From: Metaphire vulgaris
Taxonomy: Eukaryota > Annelida > Clitellata > Crassiclitellata > Megascolecidae
DNA: 64,000 nt
NCBI GenBank assembly: GCA_018105865.1
Contig: CM030851.1
Coordinates: forward strand, 13,148,904 to 13,212,903
Reading direction: 5' to 3'
This document shows, piece by piece, positions 1-11,900 of the stretch. The notes beneath the pieces were generated by a model. The model made no database searches and was not told the origin of the DNA. It worked only from the letters and a program-made list of their open reading frames with translations. The position numbers and the translations under genes are program-made. Position 1 is the stretch's first letter. The number at the start of each line of letters is the position of its first letter.

Positions 1-76
1 GGTGACGTAGTCTTGCGCTCGTTCTTTCTTCTTACGATTCTTCGCGGGGGGGGGGACAGAAGAAGACACGTGATTG

Positions 77-239
77 CAGAGTTATTTCTAGGATTATCAA
101 TTTGGGGGTGTCGGTAAATTCTGGGTCATGCCCAAAAAGTCTGACAAGCAAAAAACAGGTTATCCCATAGCTGAGATTGGGGTGTGTTGGGGTGTCGGTC
201 TCAAATTGGGGGGAGGTTAGGGGTGTAAACATATCCCTG
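77..239. mobile_element. hAT-like MITE (CAGGGATATTT family)
   Basis: The element starts CAGAGTTATTTCTAGG and ends CATATCCCTG. It is flanked by a perfect 8-bp direct repeat CGTGATTG (69-76 and 240-247), the target duplication size of hAT transposons. A sister copy lies at 57617-57805. No transposase is present. Confidence 0.75.
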
Positions 240-750
240 CGTGATTGGCAATGACCAGTGGCGCAACCAATGCTAAAGAATGGGGGACAGCATCGCTTAT
301 ACAGACGAACTTGGTATGATATGACCAGGGGTCTGGATAGGGGCGGGGGGGGGCGTCATGAGTTCCCACAGTTGCAAAATATTTACGGCAATGTGAGATT
401 CAAACCTTGAGCTTATGAAAAATTTTGAAGATATTAATATATATGGGAAATCATCCTAAACCCATGATAAAATTGTCCCATCTTTTTTTACAGGAATCTC
501 GCAAATAGTCTCGGCCAGAATTGGGGGGGGGGTGTATGTCCCTGGGGGGGTGTATGTCCCTGTTCTCTTTCACGGCTTCGCTAATGACAATGATAAAATG
601 AACCAGCTCATTATGTGACCAAAGCATTGCGATCTACTATCGTGAGTCTAAGAGAAGCAATAAGAACTAAAGGCAGCATCAAACTGATAAGGAAAACCAG
701 AAACACAATAAAGAGTGGAAATCCATGGTCGGCGACGTAGCAATACATGA
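240..750. other. non-coding stretch at left edge
   Basis: I see no gene here. A G-rich remnant repeating 'gtgtatgtccctg' at about 526-560 resembles the end of the neighbouring MITE family. On the minus strand this is the region downstream of Pax paired-domain exon 936-1133, so it is probably Pax intron. Confidence 0.4.
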
Positions 751-765
751 CACATGAAGAAGAAG

Positions 766-797
<32 letters not shown>

Positions 798-833
798 GTA
801 GTAGAAAAAGAAGTAGAAGAAGAAGAAGAAGAA
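751..833. repeat. (GAA)n microsatellite
   Basis: An interrupted GAA/GTA array lies about 100 bp downstream of a Pax exon on the minus strand, inside the presumed intron. Confidence 0.9.
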
Positions 834-935
834 CGTATTATGGTGGGTTGGGTTGGGTCAAGTAACCCTACTGCTGGTATGGGTTGGGTTCTAAGAAAAT
901 GGACCCATGGACATCCCTGGTCAAGCTGCCCATAC

Positions 936-1133
936 CTGTTCACGGAGCTGATGCTCGGCAGTGTGTCCGGCGTGCAGATACCGTCGGCGACCAGCCTCTC
1001 TCTGACCTCCCAGGCGAACAACGTCGGGTTCTCGTTCTTGTAGACCCCGATCCGCTCGACGACTTCACCGGTGGCCACCTTCGGTTTCGATCCCCCGATC
1101 TTCCCCGGATTGATCGAACCGTTCTCGTAAAAC
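936..1133 (-). CDS. Pax-family gene, paired-domain exon (C-terminal RED half)
   Basis: The exon encodes the second half of a paired DNA-binding domain: [20 protein letters not shown], then a helix with [19 protein letters not shown], ending PSISSVNR. This is the RED subdomain of Pax transcription factors. The acceptor (ctgcag) and donor (GTATGG) both give phase 2, so it joins the 1536-1707 exon as ...KILGR/FYENGS, a junction position familiar in Pax genes. The signature ([24 protein letters not shown]) is closest to the Pax2/5/8 and Pox-neuro group rather than Pax6 or Pax1/9, but it is divergent. Later exons (octapeptide, any homeodomain) are not in the window. Confidence 0.88.
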
Positions 1134-1219
1134 CTGCAGTCGCCAAGTTCTGATATCATGCAGTCAACTAATAACTTCGAATAACTTCGAAGTTATAACG
1201 GATAACTCGGTTATAGAGT

Positions 1220-1298
<79 letters not shown>
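1220..1298. repeat. (ATC)n microsatellite in Pax intron
   Basis: About 26 uninterrupted ATC units lie between the two paired-domain exons. Confidence 0.95.
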
Positions 1299-1332
1299 CT
1301 ACCAGACAGCCAGCCAATGGGACATTCAGTGA

Positions 1333-1518
1333 CAGTGGCGGCTCCAGGATTTGGCAAGTGGGAGGGGTAGTTGGGGACCTGGGGTGACAACTGTTAAACA
1401 TGGAGACCATCCATTGATCATGAACGCTGGACTAGTAATGTATAGGGGTCCCAACTGGAGGGCCAAACATTCAGTAGGGCCCCCTCCCCGCCCCGGAAGC
1501 CCTGTGGAGCAGCCACTG
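1333..1518. mobile_element. hAT-like MITE (CAGTGGCGGCTCCA family) beside Pax splice donor
   Basis: The termini CAGTGGCGGCTCCAGGATTT and CTGTGGAGCAGCCACTG form imperfect inverted repeats. The flanking 8-mers TTCAGTGA and GTCAGTGA match at 7 of 8 positions. The element sits only about 10 bp inside the intron from the donor of the 1536-1707 exon. Other copies are at 14230, 21569 and 38467. Confidence 0.8.
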
Positions 1519-1535
1519 GTCAGTGAGTTTCTCAC

Positions 1536-1707
1536 CTGCCGAGAATTTTGCTGACGCACCCGTGTGACACCTTGAGCTGTCTCGAGATGTCGCACGGCCT
1601 GACCCCCTGGCGAGACAGTTCGACGATCTCCCTTCGCGTAATATCTGGCAAAGGGCGTCCATTGACGAATGCCCGCCCCAACTGATTGACGCCCCCAGTG
1701 ACGTTAC
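1536..1707 (-). CDS. Pax-family gene, paired-domain exon (N-terminal PAI half)
   Basis: This exon encodes the first half of a paired domain: [18 protein letters not shown], then helices ending [20 protein letters not shown] and ILGR. The recognition-helix residues Q-K-H (in [10 protein letters not shown]) follow the Q-R-H type of Pax2/5/8, Pox-neuro and Pax1/9, not the I-Q-N type of Pax6. The segment GRAF replaces the nearly invariant GGVF. The donor is CAG/GTGAGA (phase 2) and the acceptor is gagagcag (phase 1). The 172-nt length fits 56 codons plus split codons at both ends. The protein is a nuclear DNA-binding developmental regulator by family knowledge. Confidence 0.88.
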
Positions 1708-1833
1708 CTGCTCTCCGCACAGAAAGATAGAAAAAACCCAGGATGTCGCTTAATTAAAGCAATGGACGGTCGGGCGTACGAAGATTATTAGAACTATTCG
1801 TAAACTTCTGTAGCGCCAATCATAGTACTTAAT

Positions 1834-1982
1834 CATGGGCGTCCGCAGAAGTTTTTCCAGGGTGGTGCAAAACAAGGTTTTGTGACGAAAGAAACAAGTA
1901 ATTTTACTGTTTTCATAACTCCACAATTTTTCCAGGAGGGTGCAATTGCACCCCGTCGCACCCCTCTATCCGGACGCCCATG
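1834..1982. mobile_element. MITE (CATGGGCGTCCG family)
   Basis: The inverted termini are CATGGGCGTCCGCAGAAG and CCGGACGCCCATG. The flanks TACTTAAT and TACTGAAA agree at 6 of 8 positions. A second copy is at 3857-4000. Confidence 0.65.
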
Positions 1983-2325
1983 TACTGAAACGCTATCAAT
2001 CGATTGGACTCCAAGTCCATACCGCAAAAGACCAGGTCATTCCATATATCAGTCAGAGTGGGAGCGGGGAGGGGGCAGCAAGGCAGACTATGAAAAGAAA
2101 AGAGATATCGATAGATAGGCCTACGCGATTTAACTCTAGAGTTAATAATACTGTAGTAGACTATACTATATGTAAAATTCGTCTCAGAAGCAGTTAATTT
2201 CATAACGTAGCCACGGTTCAGCAGGCCATTGAATTGTAAAAGATGTGTAGGCACCAAAGAAAGTCATGTAGGCCTAATACTTTAGGCTCATAGAGCAACC
2301 AACGAGCTCAGAAGATGAATAATTC

Positions 2326-2494
2326 CAGGGGCGTAGTGACAGAGGGTACATCGGTATATAAGCCCCCCCTCCCAAAAAAAATCAGACTACCTTAAAGTTT
2401 TTTATGTGTTTTAAAGATTTTTAACGTTTTTCAGATTTATACCCCGAAATCACATTATACCCCCACCCCAATCAAATTCCTGGCTACGCCCCTG
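2326..2494. mobile_element. hAT-like MITE (CAGGGGCGTAGC family)
   Basis: This is the commonest element of the window. It starts CAGGGGCGTAG and ends TGGCTACGCCCCTG, with a perfect 8-bp target duplication AATAATTC on both sides. The interior carries 'atatataccccc' and 'atttataccccc' blocks. No coding capacity. Confidence 0.85.
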
Positions 2495-2502
2495 AATAAT
2501 TC

Positions 2503-3107
2503 CACCAGATGTAAGTGTGAAACACATTAACCTAGTGATATTCTGGAAAGAGAAATGACATGCAGTAACTATTGAATATTAAAACAAAGATTAAAGAATG
2601 TAGGCTATCCAAAAGTTTAGAGTGGTTCGATAGGAAGCCATCCTTTGTAAGAACCATTATAACATATTAATAATAATGCGTTGCTTGTAGGCCTACTTGG
2701 GATTCAAACGAAGTGTGGCCTGTTAAAACACACTGCAGAATTCCAATCTGTCAGGGTCTGGAGTTATACAATATTTGTTTGGGCTGACAGCTGACATTCA
2801 GTGGTTCAATACTTCCCAGATATTTGGATAAATTCAATTGTTCTGTCAAGCATTAATTTCGGCAAATCGGCCCAAAGAATTTGATAAGGATACACTATTG
2901 ATAGTTTGATACGATAGTATAGAACCCATTTTCATCAATACTCAACGCGCTGCCTTTTCGATCAAGCTCCGAATTCCTTGTAGGCCTAGAATTATTAGCA
3001 ATCGCATCATAGCGATAACCGTCATAGGCTTAAGATAAGTAGTCAATTGTCTTGTAAATGAAATTCTTCGAATAATACCAACATTAATCACGAGTCTTTC
3101 CATTATA
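2503..3107. other. non-coding spacer or Pax intron
   Basis: AT-rich single-copy-looking sequence; I see no exon, RNA gene or recognisable repeat. Confidence 0.35.
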
Positions 3108-3548
3108 AGTCAAAGAGATGTTAGACGGAAAACTGTTTGGAAACATGAATAGCTATTTCTATCAACTCGTCGAGCTTTTATGTTGTAGGCGTTTAAACAC
3201 ATGAGAAATACTACAAAATCACTTAAAATCCAATAATTGTGATGCCTTAGATCTTTTATAGGATATTTAATTATTTCAGAAGGAATCTGTAAAAATCAAA
3301 AGCTGCGATAGTCGAACGAAATTGTGCCAATCAGTCAATTAATCAGGTTTAAGACCACCCACCTCCACTCGCTAAATTCTAGAGCCGCCACTGAGTAGGC
3401 CAACATGTAAACGATAATTGGATTTTAAGTGATTTTGTAGTATTTCTCCTGTGTTTAAACACCTACAACATAGAAAGCTCGACGAGTTGATAGAAATAGC
3501 TATGCATGTTTCCAAACAGTTTTCCGTCTATGCATCTCTTTGACTTTT
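3108..3548. repeat. long inverted repeat (foldback), arms ~130 bp
   Basis: The left arm (about 3108-3237, containing AACTCGTCGAGCTTTTATG) recurs as a near-perfect reverse complement at about 3413-3548. The spacer is about 175 bp. The spacer holds the end of a CAGTGGCGG-type MITE and 'gagtaggccaacatgtaaac', which recurs at 3805. The two arms could fold into a large hairpin. Confidence 0.8.
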
Positions 3549-3856
3549 TTAGACTTCGTTTTTGTTTCGGGATATGTTAAACCACAATGTCGATAGTAGG
3601 CCCACAAGGGAGGGGGTCGGGACTCGGGTGGCCCGTGCCCCATTGAATGTCTGCACCCCGTCCAGTGACCCCATACTTTAGTGCACTCATTCTAATTAAG
3701 CAACGAGACTAGTCCAGATTTGTGAAAAATAGTTGGCCCACAATCTTAGAGGTTGACACCTTAAAGCCCACCCCCCACTCGCCAAATCCTGGAGCCACCA
3801 CTGAGTAGGCCAACATGTAAACGATACGAATAGGAAATCAATTGTAAGCCACACAC

Positions 3857-4000
3857 CATGATCGTCCGCAGAAATTTTTCCATGGAGTGCAAAACAGGGT
3901 CTTGTGACGAAAGAAACAAGTAATTTTACTTTTTTCATAACTCCACAATTTTCCAAGAGGGTGCAATTACACCCACTTGCACCCACTCCGGACGCCCATG
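3857..4000. mobile_element. hAT-like MITE (CATGGGCGTCCG family), copy 2
   Basis: Termini CATGATCGTCCGCAG and CCGGACGCCCATG with flanking 8-mers CCACACAC and CTACACAC (7 of 8). Confidence 0.75.
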
Positions 4001-4175
4001 CTACACACTAAGACTTAGAGGCTAGCGTGATATTCACACAAAAAATTTAAGCAAGAAAATATATGCAGATTTATCTTCATGCTTCGCCGATCAAGACCGC
4101 ATCTTCTCGCAGCCAGAGAGGGAGAGAAAAACCCAAAGAAAACAGCATGACCCCTTAAAGGAATCGGCGTCTGAC

Positions 4176-4242
4176 CTTTGCCTCGCTTGCAGTCTTTGCT
4201 GTCGGCGCTCAAGTGTGACGAGTCAGTCGTCTGAAACGACAT
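4176..4242 (-). CDS. candidate 5' coding exon of the Pax gene
   Basis: An ATG (MSFQTTDSSHLSADSKDCKR, then GK) is followed by AAAG/GTCAGA. This leaves phase 1, exactly what the paired-domain exon acceptor at 1707 requires, giving ...[14 protein letters not shown]. The exon is 67 nt. The donor is weak. A competing upstream exon, with acceptor tactttcag then MPVPIEANANSLDAE, lies near 4970-5053. The link to Pax rests only on phase and position. Confidence 0.3.
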
Positions 4243-4590
4243 CCCGTAAAATATTCCAAACGAAAACGAACGTAGAAGGTCGGGGCGACCAACGACCCAG
4301 ATTGGACCACAGACTGCTTCGAAATGGTCGACTGAACACGCTCATCGCTTGACTGCGCAACTTTTGCAAGTCTCTCTATGTCTCTGTCTCTGTCTCTGCC
4401 TTTCTGTCTGTCTGTCTCTCTCTCTCTCTCACCAAGTTACTAGCGCCTCCTTAGTGTAGGAGAGGGGGTAATAAGACAGACTAGAACAAATGGGGAAAAC
4501 ACCTCGACGGGGTTTAGCACCGACGCCTCCATTTGCCATACCAGCAAACCTATTGTAATCTCGCGTGGGGGCGGGGTTGCATATTTTTCT

Positions 4591-4646
<56 letters not shown>

Positions 4647-7619
4647 AGAAGGGAGGGAGGAGTTGGTGTTATTAAATCGTCTTAGACCCCTAAATTGTTG
4701 CTTAGGAAATTTGAAAGAGGCGGACGAGTCCACTTTTGCACCTGGGGGAGGGGGGGGCATGCGATGCGGTCACGCCGAACCCATTTTCAGACACCTATTC
4801 CCTTTGCAATCAACCCCCCACCCACCCACCCACCAAGATCATCAGCATTTTAAATGCATTAATTCAAACTTCGGCGGTTCACGGCAGTTCGCGCTTCCAC
4901 AGAACCAGATTCGTAAGAGACCTGCACTGTAATTATAAGTCGCCAGCATTCGTACGTCCACGTACAGCGAATGCCTGTTACTATAATTGCATCGACCGGT
5001 TGGTGCAGGTGGCGCTTGAACCTCAGCGTCCAGAGAATTTGCATTAGCTTCAATGGGTACGGGCATCTGAAAGTATAAGCTATCATTAGGTCCATGGACA
5101 GGACAAAAATAGTTCAACAAGGACACGGTACAGAGTTGGATACAGAGATACAGACACGTACGCCAGTGTGACGAGGGGACGGGCTCCAGGGTGTGGGGGT
5201 GCCCCTATTGAATGCCTCCCCAATTAATTGAGGGTGATATTCTTTCTGTATGTGCTGATTTATGAAAAATAGTTGGCCCCCGTGCTACGAAGTTGCCACC
5301 CAAACGCCCCCAACTTGACAATTCCTGTAACCGCCACTGCCGTGACATCACATAAGATCATAAGCAGAATGGTGCATTGTACCCATCACGAGGATTCAAG
5401 CAAGGACTGAGAATATATTTCAGAGCATTCTGCCTAAAATTCTATAACTTAACGGGGGTTGGTGGGGGGGAGAGAAAGCGGACACCAAGAATTTAAGGTA
5501 GCTTTAATAGGCGCTCAATGGCATAAAAGTTATAATTAATAGGCCAACATTTTGTGCCGTATTTAGAATTACATTAAATATATTATTATTATTATTATTA
5601 TTGAATTGACAATCCTTGTATGCCATATTACCAAAATATCAGGAACAAGGGCACATTACAGACCCCAATATATATATAAATATATAATTTGTGTGTGTGT
5701 GTGTGTGTGTGTATGGGTGGCAGGATGAAAAAGACAACTAAAGAACTAAATATCACCGACATATAATCCATTTCATCAATTTTATTTCAAAGTAAAAATA
5801 ACGACAATAACAAATCACTCATTATCACACTTATCCCAAATCTACAACTTTCAGCAAACAATGCAAAGCTACTTTGTCTATCTAACAAACACCATATTCA
5901 CACCACATCAACCTAAGACACCCAAAATAGCGTTTAATCGAGATAATCATGGTCTGCATAAGAAGTTATGAAGTCCAATTGGGACATGAGTAATCTTTTT
6001 TTGTTCAAAATTGAAGATAAGATAATGTTAATATATCCAGTGCCTAATCTAGACTCTGGGGAACTGACAAGGCGAGGGGGCAAGCTAGGGGGCTGCTGTT
6101 AGTTGATGTAGTATGCCAAAACCCTTGGGGGATTTGAAGTTTCCGGGGGGGAGAAAGGGCAATTCCACCCCGGAAACGGCCTAGCTTAAACCTTGAATAT
6201 ATCAACCCAATTTTTCCAAAACAGGGAGGGATTACACCCAAATATCAAAAGAGACCACAGAAATACTATTTAGTATCATATCCCAGTCATTTCACATTTT
6301 TAAAAATGTTTAAACAACACAAAACAGCGCATCAAATATACAAAGTTTGAGACCAATAAACAACTTACTGCACAAGGCACCATACAGAAACAGCCAATTG
6401 ACTGCCATTTTGCCCTTAGCAACCCACATTAGCACAATTGTATTAATAGCATACTTAGCTATGTAACTGCACCAAAAGTTATCACCAAAACTAAACAAAT
6501 ATTATCCTAATTATCCCCTATTGGAATAGGATTATACCATATTATTAGGATCGGGGGCATAGCCAGGAATTTGATTAGGGGGGCTATAATGTGATTTGGG
6601 GGGTATAAATCTTTAAAAACATTCAAAATAAAAAAAATCACATTAAAAATTTTAAGGTAGTCTGATTTTTGGGGGTATATATGATGATACACCCCTGCGT
6701 CGCTACACCCCTGATTAGGATTACGAAAACCTACTCTATCACCCTACAATCCAAAATGTAATGACCCCCAAAAGACGTGAATCACAATATGTTAGTACAT
6801 AGAAAACTGTCCTTTGCTTTTCATCTGCAACAATGGCAGTCAAAGGTCTATTGAAGACTGCCATAGCAATAGGCAAAGTGCACCCATTCTCTCACCATAA
6901 TGCCAAATGGGTGGATGGTATTCAGTGTAACGAACTGTGACCACATATTATAAAGCGTTTGACAAACGTATTTCAATACTTTGCTAAAAAGTCTTTATAT
7001 GCTTTGTATCAGTGCTTCCAATAAACAGAATCACCCGATAAACAACAAACGTTCCTAGGTAGAGCTCACCAGTATCACAGTTAATGGATCAACGCAAATT
7101 AACAAAAACCTTAAAACTCGTTTCATAAAATTCAAACTGTTCTAACGTAAAAATGAAGCTTCACGAGTTGTTAATCAGGTTAAAGGAAAATCACACACAC
7201 ACAATAAATAAACTGCCAAAATCAAGAGGTGCCAAATGCCTAAAATATTTAAAACTTGCACTCTGAAAAATACAATTACAATTACACTGAAAATTACAAT
7301 TACAATTACACCAAGCATCAGTGGTCAATTATTACTAGTAAACACAAGCAATTACAAATAGTAGAAAAAAAAAAAGCAAAAACAAATACTACTCCAGTTT
7401 TACCATGCATAAGTCAAGGTCGTATGATTCGGACCCTCCTACCACATTTCCATAAGCATCGTGAAGTCAACGTACAAATAACAAAAAATCATTTTTGTGG
7501 GACAAAGTAAAAAGAATGAAATCGAAAATTTGTTAAACAAACAAAATTCACAACCGGCAGGAACAACTCAGTACACGTAGTTCTTCGTAAGGCTCGAATG
7601 CCTTTCAACGTCGCTTTCG
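4243..7619. other. spacer between Pax 5' side and RepTM 3' end
   Basis: It holds a (CT)n/(GA)n pair at about 4381-4430 and 4593-4640, a (TTA)n at 5580, a (GT)n at 5692-5713 and one MITE at 6552. A reverse-strand AATAAA at 5781-5786 could end a ~1.8-kb RepTM 3' UTR. A tentative minus-strand exon near 4970-5053 is mentioned with the Pax gene. I see no other coding sequence. Confidence 0.5.
6552..6713. mobile_element. hAT-like MITE (CAGGGGCGTAGC family), inverted
   Basis: Reverse orientation; a perfect 8-bp duplication ATTAGGAT flanks it (6544-6551, 6714-6721). Probably within the RepTM 3' UTR or just beyond. Confidence 0.8.
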
Positions 7620-7708
7620 CTAATCGTCGTGGACAGCTTCTGATACGTCGAGCCACGTTGTTGCCGGGTTTCGAAATACTGGTGCAGTCTCGACAGATGC
7701 AGGTTGAA
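7620..7708 (-). CDS. RepTM gene, terminal exon (cytoplasmic tail)
   Basis: The exon follows the acceptor ttccgtttag and encodes QPASVETAPVFRNPATTWLD, then VSEAVHDD and a stop. It accepts phase 1, matching the donor C/GTAAGG of the membrane exon at 8543-8650. The joined sequence reads ...AVRNRLQPASVETAP. The 29-residue tail has no signalling motif I recognise. Length and frame are exact (89 nt). Confidence 0.65.
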
Positions 7709-8542
7709 CTAAACGGAAAGAAATTTTCGCAAAAATAAGATTCACATCACCAGAAATAAATCTCAAAACTGACCAAAAACCAGTCAAAACTGACTCCTTA
7801 CAATAATTCAAACATCACCAAAAACCTGTGTGCATTCCTGCAACTTCTAAATTGGACTCTGATTATTATCAGTTAATCGTGAATTAACCTATAGAAATAT
7901 CTCTATCCACTATCAACCAGTGCCAGTGAAAAGTTGTCTCAGTAAGGCTGTGAAACAACTCAGTTTTAAATAAGGGTTTCTAATAAATAAGGGTTTTGCA
8001 CTCAGGACTCTTCAACCCTTACCTTAGCCCCTCCTCTATCCTGGGCACTGATTCATGACATGAAGAGATTTCAAGTCAAGGTATTTTGCCATAAGATAAC
8101 ATATAAAATATCATCATCTATTTGGTATTGCTTAGGAACCAATGCATGCCCTTCTGTTATGCCCACTCATGTTTTGGGAATAGAGGGACTATACAAAAGG
8201 AAGATTTAAAATAAGGCCAACAAATTGTTTAAAATGCAGAAAAGGATCTGTCCCTTCAGTGGAAGGACACCAGCCTGAGGACAAAATGGGCAACTGAGCG
8301 GACTTGGAAGCTAATGGAATAACCCTTACAACTAAATTGGTGACTGCAATATGTTCCTGATAAATTACCAATCAATTCACAACTTAGCACTAACATCATG
8401 GAACTGGACTAAGGCCTATTACGTTTACAAAGCTACACTTTCCTGCACCCCGTCTGGTACTATGCCCCAGGAGTTCCTGTTATAAAAATCCTTGTGACAC
8501 CTTCTCTAACGAAAATATTTTAGAATGTCACACTAACCTTAC

Positions 8543-8650
8543 GTCTATTCCGAACAGCAAGACAGAGGAATATGAATAAAGTCGACAACACCGTTGCGTA
8601 AAACATGGGAGAGTCAAAAGCAAAGAAGTTGTATTCAAATGGCTGGTCGA
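8543..8650 (-). CDS. RepTM gene, transmembrane exon
   Basis: A 108-nt exon (phase 1 in and out) with acceptor gtttttgcag and donor C/GTAAGG. It encodes DQPFEYNFFAFDSPMF, then a hydrophobic helix YATVLSTLFIFLCLAV followed by basic RNRR. The positive residues after the helix fit a type I membrane protein with the repeat region outside the cell. This helix is unlike those of the IgR genes: it lacks the CCCP motif. Confidence 0.7.
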
Positions 8651-8926
8651 CTGCAAAAACATGAAACAGATGATACATTTACAACATTTTGCGATTTAAT
8701 AATACAATAATAAAATTTCAAATTTATTTACAAACACTCAAAAAACATATAGCAAAACTATGCTTTAACAAATTAACAAGTGCTAATGCATCCTTAATAA
8801 ATAATAAAATAACCAGTAATAATTGATATCTATTACAAAAATTAACCAGTACTCAGGCATCTTTAATAAACGAACTAACTAGTGCTTGACTTTTAAGCAT
8901 AGATTAAATAAAATTAAAATTTTGAC

Positions 8927-11900
8927 CTTTTTCACGATGGTGGTTGACATTAGATGCCTGCGTTTGAGGTGTTTCGTGGTTCTCCTTTTCAGAATCATGA
9001 CCTCCAACTCTGGATGCTTTGTTTGCATCGCCATTATTGTGTTCTTCAACTTCCTCGGCCTCATCCTCTTCTTCAGCATTTTCAGCTCCTTCATGTGTTT
9101 CAACTTTTGATGGATCTTTTGAATCATTGCCTTCACGGTCCTCAGCAGCATCATCCTCATCATTAGCTCGAGTCTTTTCATTTTCTGCTGGGTTCGAATT
9201 CTCTTCCTCCTTCACGTCAGTTTTATCTTTCTGTGGCACATTTTGATCATTTTTCATATTTTCCCCATCTCTTTTATCATCATCATCTGTCTTGCTCTTT
9301 GCATCTTGAGGTGAGACTTGTGTTGGATTCTCATCTCGTGTTTTCTCGCTGTCTTGTTGAGCATTTTGATCATTTTTGATATTTTCCCCATCTCTTTTAT
9401 CATCATTATCTGTCTTGCTCTTTGTGTCTTGAGGTGAGACTTGTATTGGATTCTCGTCTCGCTGTTTTTCACCATCTTGTTGCACATTTTGATTATTTTT
9501 CATATTTTCCCCATCTCTTTTATGATCATCATCTGTCTTGCTCTTTGCGTCTTGAGGTGAGACTTGTGTTGGATTCTCATCTCGTGTTTTCTCGCTGTCT
9601 TGTTGCACATTTTGATCATTTTTGATATTTTCCCCATCTCTTTTATCATCATCATCTGTCTTGCTCTTTGCGTCTTGAGGTGAGAGTTGTGTTGGATTCT
9701 CACCTCGTGTTTTCTCTCTGTCTTGTTGCACATTTTGATCATTTTTGATATTTTCCCCATCTCTTTTATCATCATTGTCTGTCTTGCTCTTTGTGTCTTG
9801 AGGTGAGACTTGTGTTGGATTCTCGTCTCGCTGTTTTTCACCATCTTGTTGCACACTCTGATCATTTTTGATATTTTCCCCATCTCTTTTATCATCAGTC
9901 TTGCTCTTTGCGTCTTGAGGTGAGACTTGTGTTGGATTCTCACCTCGCTGTTTTTCACCGTCTTGTTGCACATTTTGATCATTTTTCATATTTTCCCCAA
10001 CTCTTTTATCATCTCTTTTATCATCATCATCTGTCTTGCCCTTTGCGTCTTGAGGTGAGACTTGTGATGGATTCTCGTCTCGTGTTTTCTCACCGTCTTG
10101 TTGCACATTTTGATCATTTTTCATATTTTCCCCATCTCTTTTATCATCTCTTTTATCATCATTATCTGTCTTGCTCTTTGCGTCTTGAAGTGAGACTTGT
10201 GATGGATTCTCGTCTCGTGTTTTGTCACCATTTTGTTGCACATTTGGATCATTTTTCTTATTTTCCCCATCTCTTTTGTCATCATCACCTGTCTTGCTCT
10301 TTGCGTCTTGAGGTGAGACTTGTGATGGATTCTCGTCTCGTGTTTTCTCACCGTCTTGTTGCACATTTTGATCATTTTTTATATTTTCCCCATCTCTTTT
10401 CTCATCATTATCTGTCTTGCTCTTTGCGTCTTGAAGTGAGACTTGTGATGGATTCTCGTCTCGTGTTTTGTCACCGTTTTGTTGCACATTTGGATCATTT
10501 TTCATATTTTCCTCATCTCTTTTATCATCTCTTTTATCATCATCATTTGTCTTGCTCTTTGCGTCTTGAGGTGAGACTTGTGATGGATTCTCGTCTCGCT
10601 GTTTTTCACCATCTTGTTGCACATTTTGATCATTTTTATATTTTCCCCATCTCTTTTATCATCAGTCTTGCTCTTTGCGTCTTGAGGTGAGACTTGTGAT
10701 GGATTCTCGTCTCGCTGTTTTTCACCGTCTTGTTGCACATTTTGATCATTTTTCAAATTTTCCCCAACTCTTTTATCATCATCATCATCTGTCTTGCTCT
10801 TTGTGTCTTGAGGTGAGACCTGTGATGGATTCTCATATGGATTTCTTTTAACTTTTGGTGATGAATTTGAATGAGTGTTTCCATTTTTTTCCATTTCACT
10901 AACTTTGTCATGTGTTTTGTTATTGACTCCTTGAGTTGAGGTAAATTTTAGATTGTCATTGTGTCGTTCTTCAGCTCCTGGCTTTGCACTTGAATCAGCA
11001 CTCTTTTCATCTCCAGTGTCATTGTCCTTGTTACCTGTCTTACTGCTGACTTCTTCCAGAGTCGAGTCGTTTTGCGGCTTCTCATCTTGCTTTCCTTTAA
11101 CATCTGTTGATCCACGTTCAGCTCGATCATCTTCATCACCTTTACTTTCTACTGACTTCTTCAGTCGAGTTTATTTTTACATTCTCATTCTGCAGCCCTT
11201 TAACTCCGGATGACAAATTTGATTCGAGCTTACTACTTTCTCCAGGTTCGTTTTCTTTTTCATTTGTCCCACCATTGACTTCTTGAGTAGAGTTTATCTT
11301 TATATTCCCAACACCTTGCTCTTTAACTCCTTGAAGGCCCATTTGAATCAGCTGTCTTGCTATCTACAGTACCATTCTCCTTATTATTTTTCTTACTGCT
11401 GACTTCTTCTTCTTCCGGATTTGAGCCATTTTCTGGTTTCTCATCTTGCTTTCTTGTAGCATTTTGCATTTTATCTTCTGCTCCATTTTCTTTTTCATCA
11501 ATTTTCTTTTGCCTTCAGCTTCAGTCTCTGCATCATCTGTTGTACTATTCAATTTACTTGTCGAGTCATGGCCTTTATTGTCATCTTGGTTTGTTTTATC
11601 TTCTCGTGTCCCATCTGTTTTATCTTTTTCATCATCCTCAGCTCTGGGCACACTACCACCTGCCCCAACGGTGTTCTGCGCAGTCAATCTTTCGTTTCTG
11701 TCAGCTAACTCTTTTGTATCTTTGTCAGGAGATTCAAGTTTTTTCGAATTATTAGTTGCAGACTGAGTGTAAGCCCTAACGATTTGCGCATCGGTGAATT
11801 TAGAAGGATCTAAATTTTCTGATTCCTCTTGCTTGCCTGGAGACAGAGCAGCGTGATGCTTTTCTGTATATCTTGGTTCGTCTGTTCTTTGCACATATGA

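Noticed and set aside
747..1153. Plus-strand reading frames rich in Glu and overlapping frames at 884-1153
   Set aside because: They are the GAA microsatellite and the antisense of the Pax paired-domain exon.
9908..10690. Plus-strand repeat protein of ~260 residues (LRLEVRLV units)
   Set aside because: Antisense of the RepTM repeat exon.
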